47,257 nucleotides of DNA from Vicinamibacteraceae bacterium (GTDB lineage Bacteria; Acidobacteriota; Vicinamibacteria; Marinacidobacterales; Marinacidobacteraceae): the NCBI GenBank assembly GCA_012271265.1, contig JAAXGQ010000104.1:1-47257 (forward strand), read 5' to 3'. This document shows positions 46,895 through 47,257 of this stretch, one piece after another. The position numbers and the translations under genes were made by a program. The notes below the pieces were generated by a model. It saw nothing but the letters and a program-made list of their open reading frames with translations. It searched no databases and was not told where the DNA came from. Within the stretch, counting starts at the first letter, position 1, and every line of letters begins with the position of its first letter.

Positions 46895-47257
46895 GTGTGG
46901 CGCAGGCCGGCGAGGACGCCGGCGCTCCATGGTGCCTCAGGGATCGAACGTGCGGCGCAGGCCGGCGGGGACGCCGGCGCTCCATGGTGCCTCAGCGGGC
47001 GACGGTACGGCGCGGGCCGGCGAGGACGCCGGCGCTCCATAGTGCCTCAGGGGGCGACGGTACGGCGTAGGCCGGCGGGGACGCCGGCGCTCCATGGGGC
47101 CTCAGGGATCGAACGTGCGGCGCAGGCCGGCGAGGACGCCGGCGCTCCATGGGGCCTCAGCGGGCGACGGTACGGCGTAGGCCGGCGGAGACGCCGGCGC
47201 TCCATGGGGCCTCAGCGGGCGACGGTACGGCGTAGGCCGGCGGGGACGCCGGCGCTC
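46895..47257. repeat. Regular 55-bp tandem array of palindromic elements, at least 7 units, truncated by the window end
   Basis: CGYRGGCCGGCG starts at 46901, 46956, 47011, 47066, 47121, 47176 and 47231; every spacing is exactly 55 bp. Confidence 0.95.

Noticed and set aside
43921-47040. 1039-aa minus-strand ORF
   Set aside because: It lies antisense to the clear phosphodiesterase CDS and runs through the repeat clusters; composition is typical of GC-rich shadow ORFs.
46895-47257. CRISPR-like regular spacing in the 55-bp array
   Set aside because: The segments between hairpins are near-identical across units, so there are no unique spacers, and no cas genes are present; it is a tandem palindromic repeat.
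1-47257. tRNA, rRNA, tmRNA or riboswitch genes
   Set aside because: No convincing conserved RNA motifs were recognised by eye; tRNAscan/Infernal would be needed to exclude them.

Overview
High-GC bacterial chromosomal window, densely coding; gene content and repeat style suggest an Acidobacteriota-like organism, but this is only an impression. Recognisable blocks are: ARPP-1-like gene / trpS-scpA-scpB-(rluB::cmk fusion); an IolC/DUF2090 gene divergent from uvrA-rhomboid; DoxX, DUF5916, TlpA-like and class-IV aminotransferase genes; an acyltransferase; an RHH antitoxin with a decayed PIN toxin; two tandem amidohydrolases plus a serine hydrolase; a MNT/HepT-type pair; an FAD/Fe-S oxidase; a ThiF/MoeB gene; a histidine locus split into two convergent arms (hisZGDCBHA on +, hisF-hisIE on -); a degenerate Fic-like protein; DCC-family, FAH-family, M20 peptidase and alkaline-phosphatase-family genes. 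The most striking unexplained structure is a large family of GC-rich palindromic elements, core GCCGGCG-AGGA-CGCCGGC-GCTCCAT. It occurs as singletons, as composite arrays with periods of about 55, 102, 150-185 and 186/202 bp, and inside the 3' ends of hisZ and hisA. Its stem shows compensatory variants. A second short repeat, GAGCTGGGGGAATAA, supplies the stop codon of the last gene. Many genes also carry a TANNNT -10-like box 6-13 nt upstream of the start codon, suggesting leaderless transcription. No rRNA, tRNA, CRISPR array or transposase gene was recognised. Functional calls come from motif recognition only; no searches were run.
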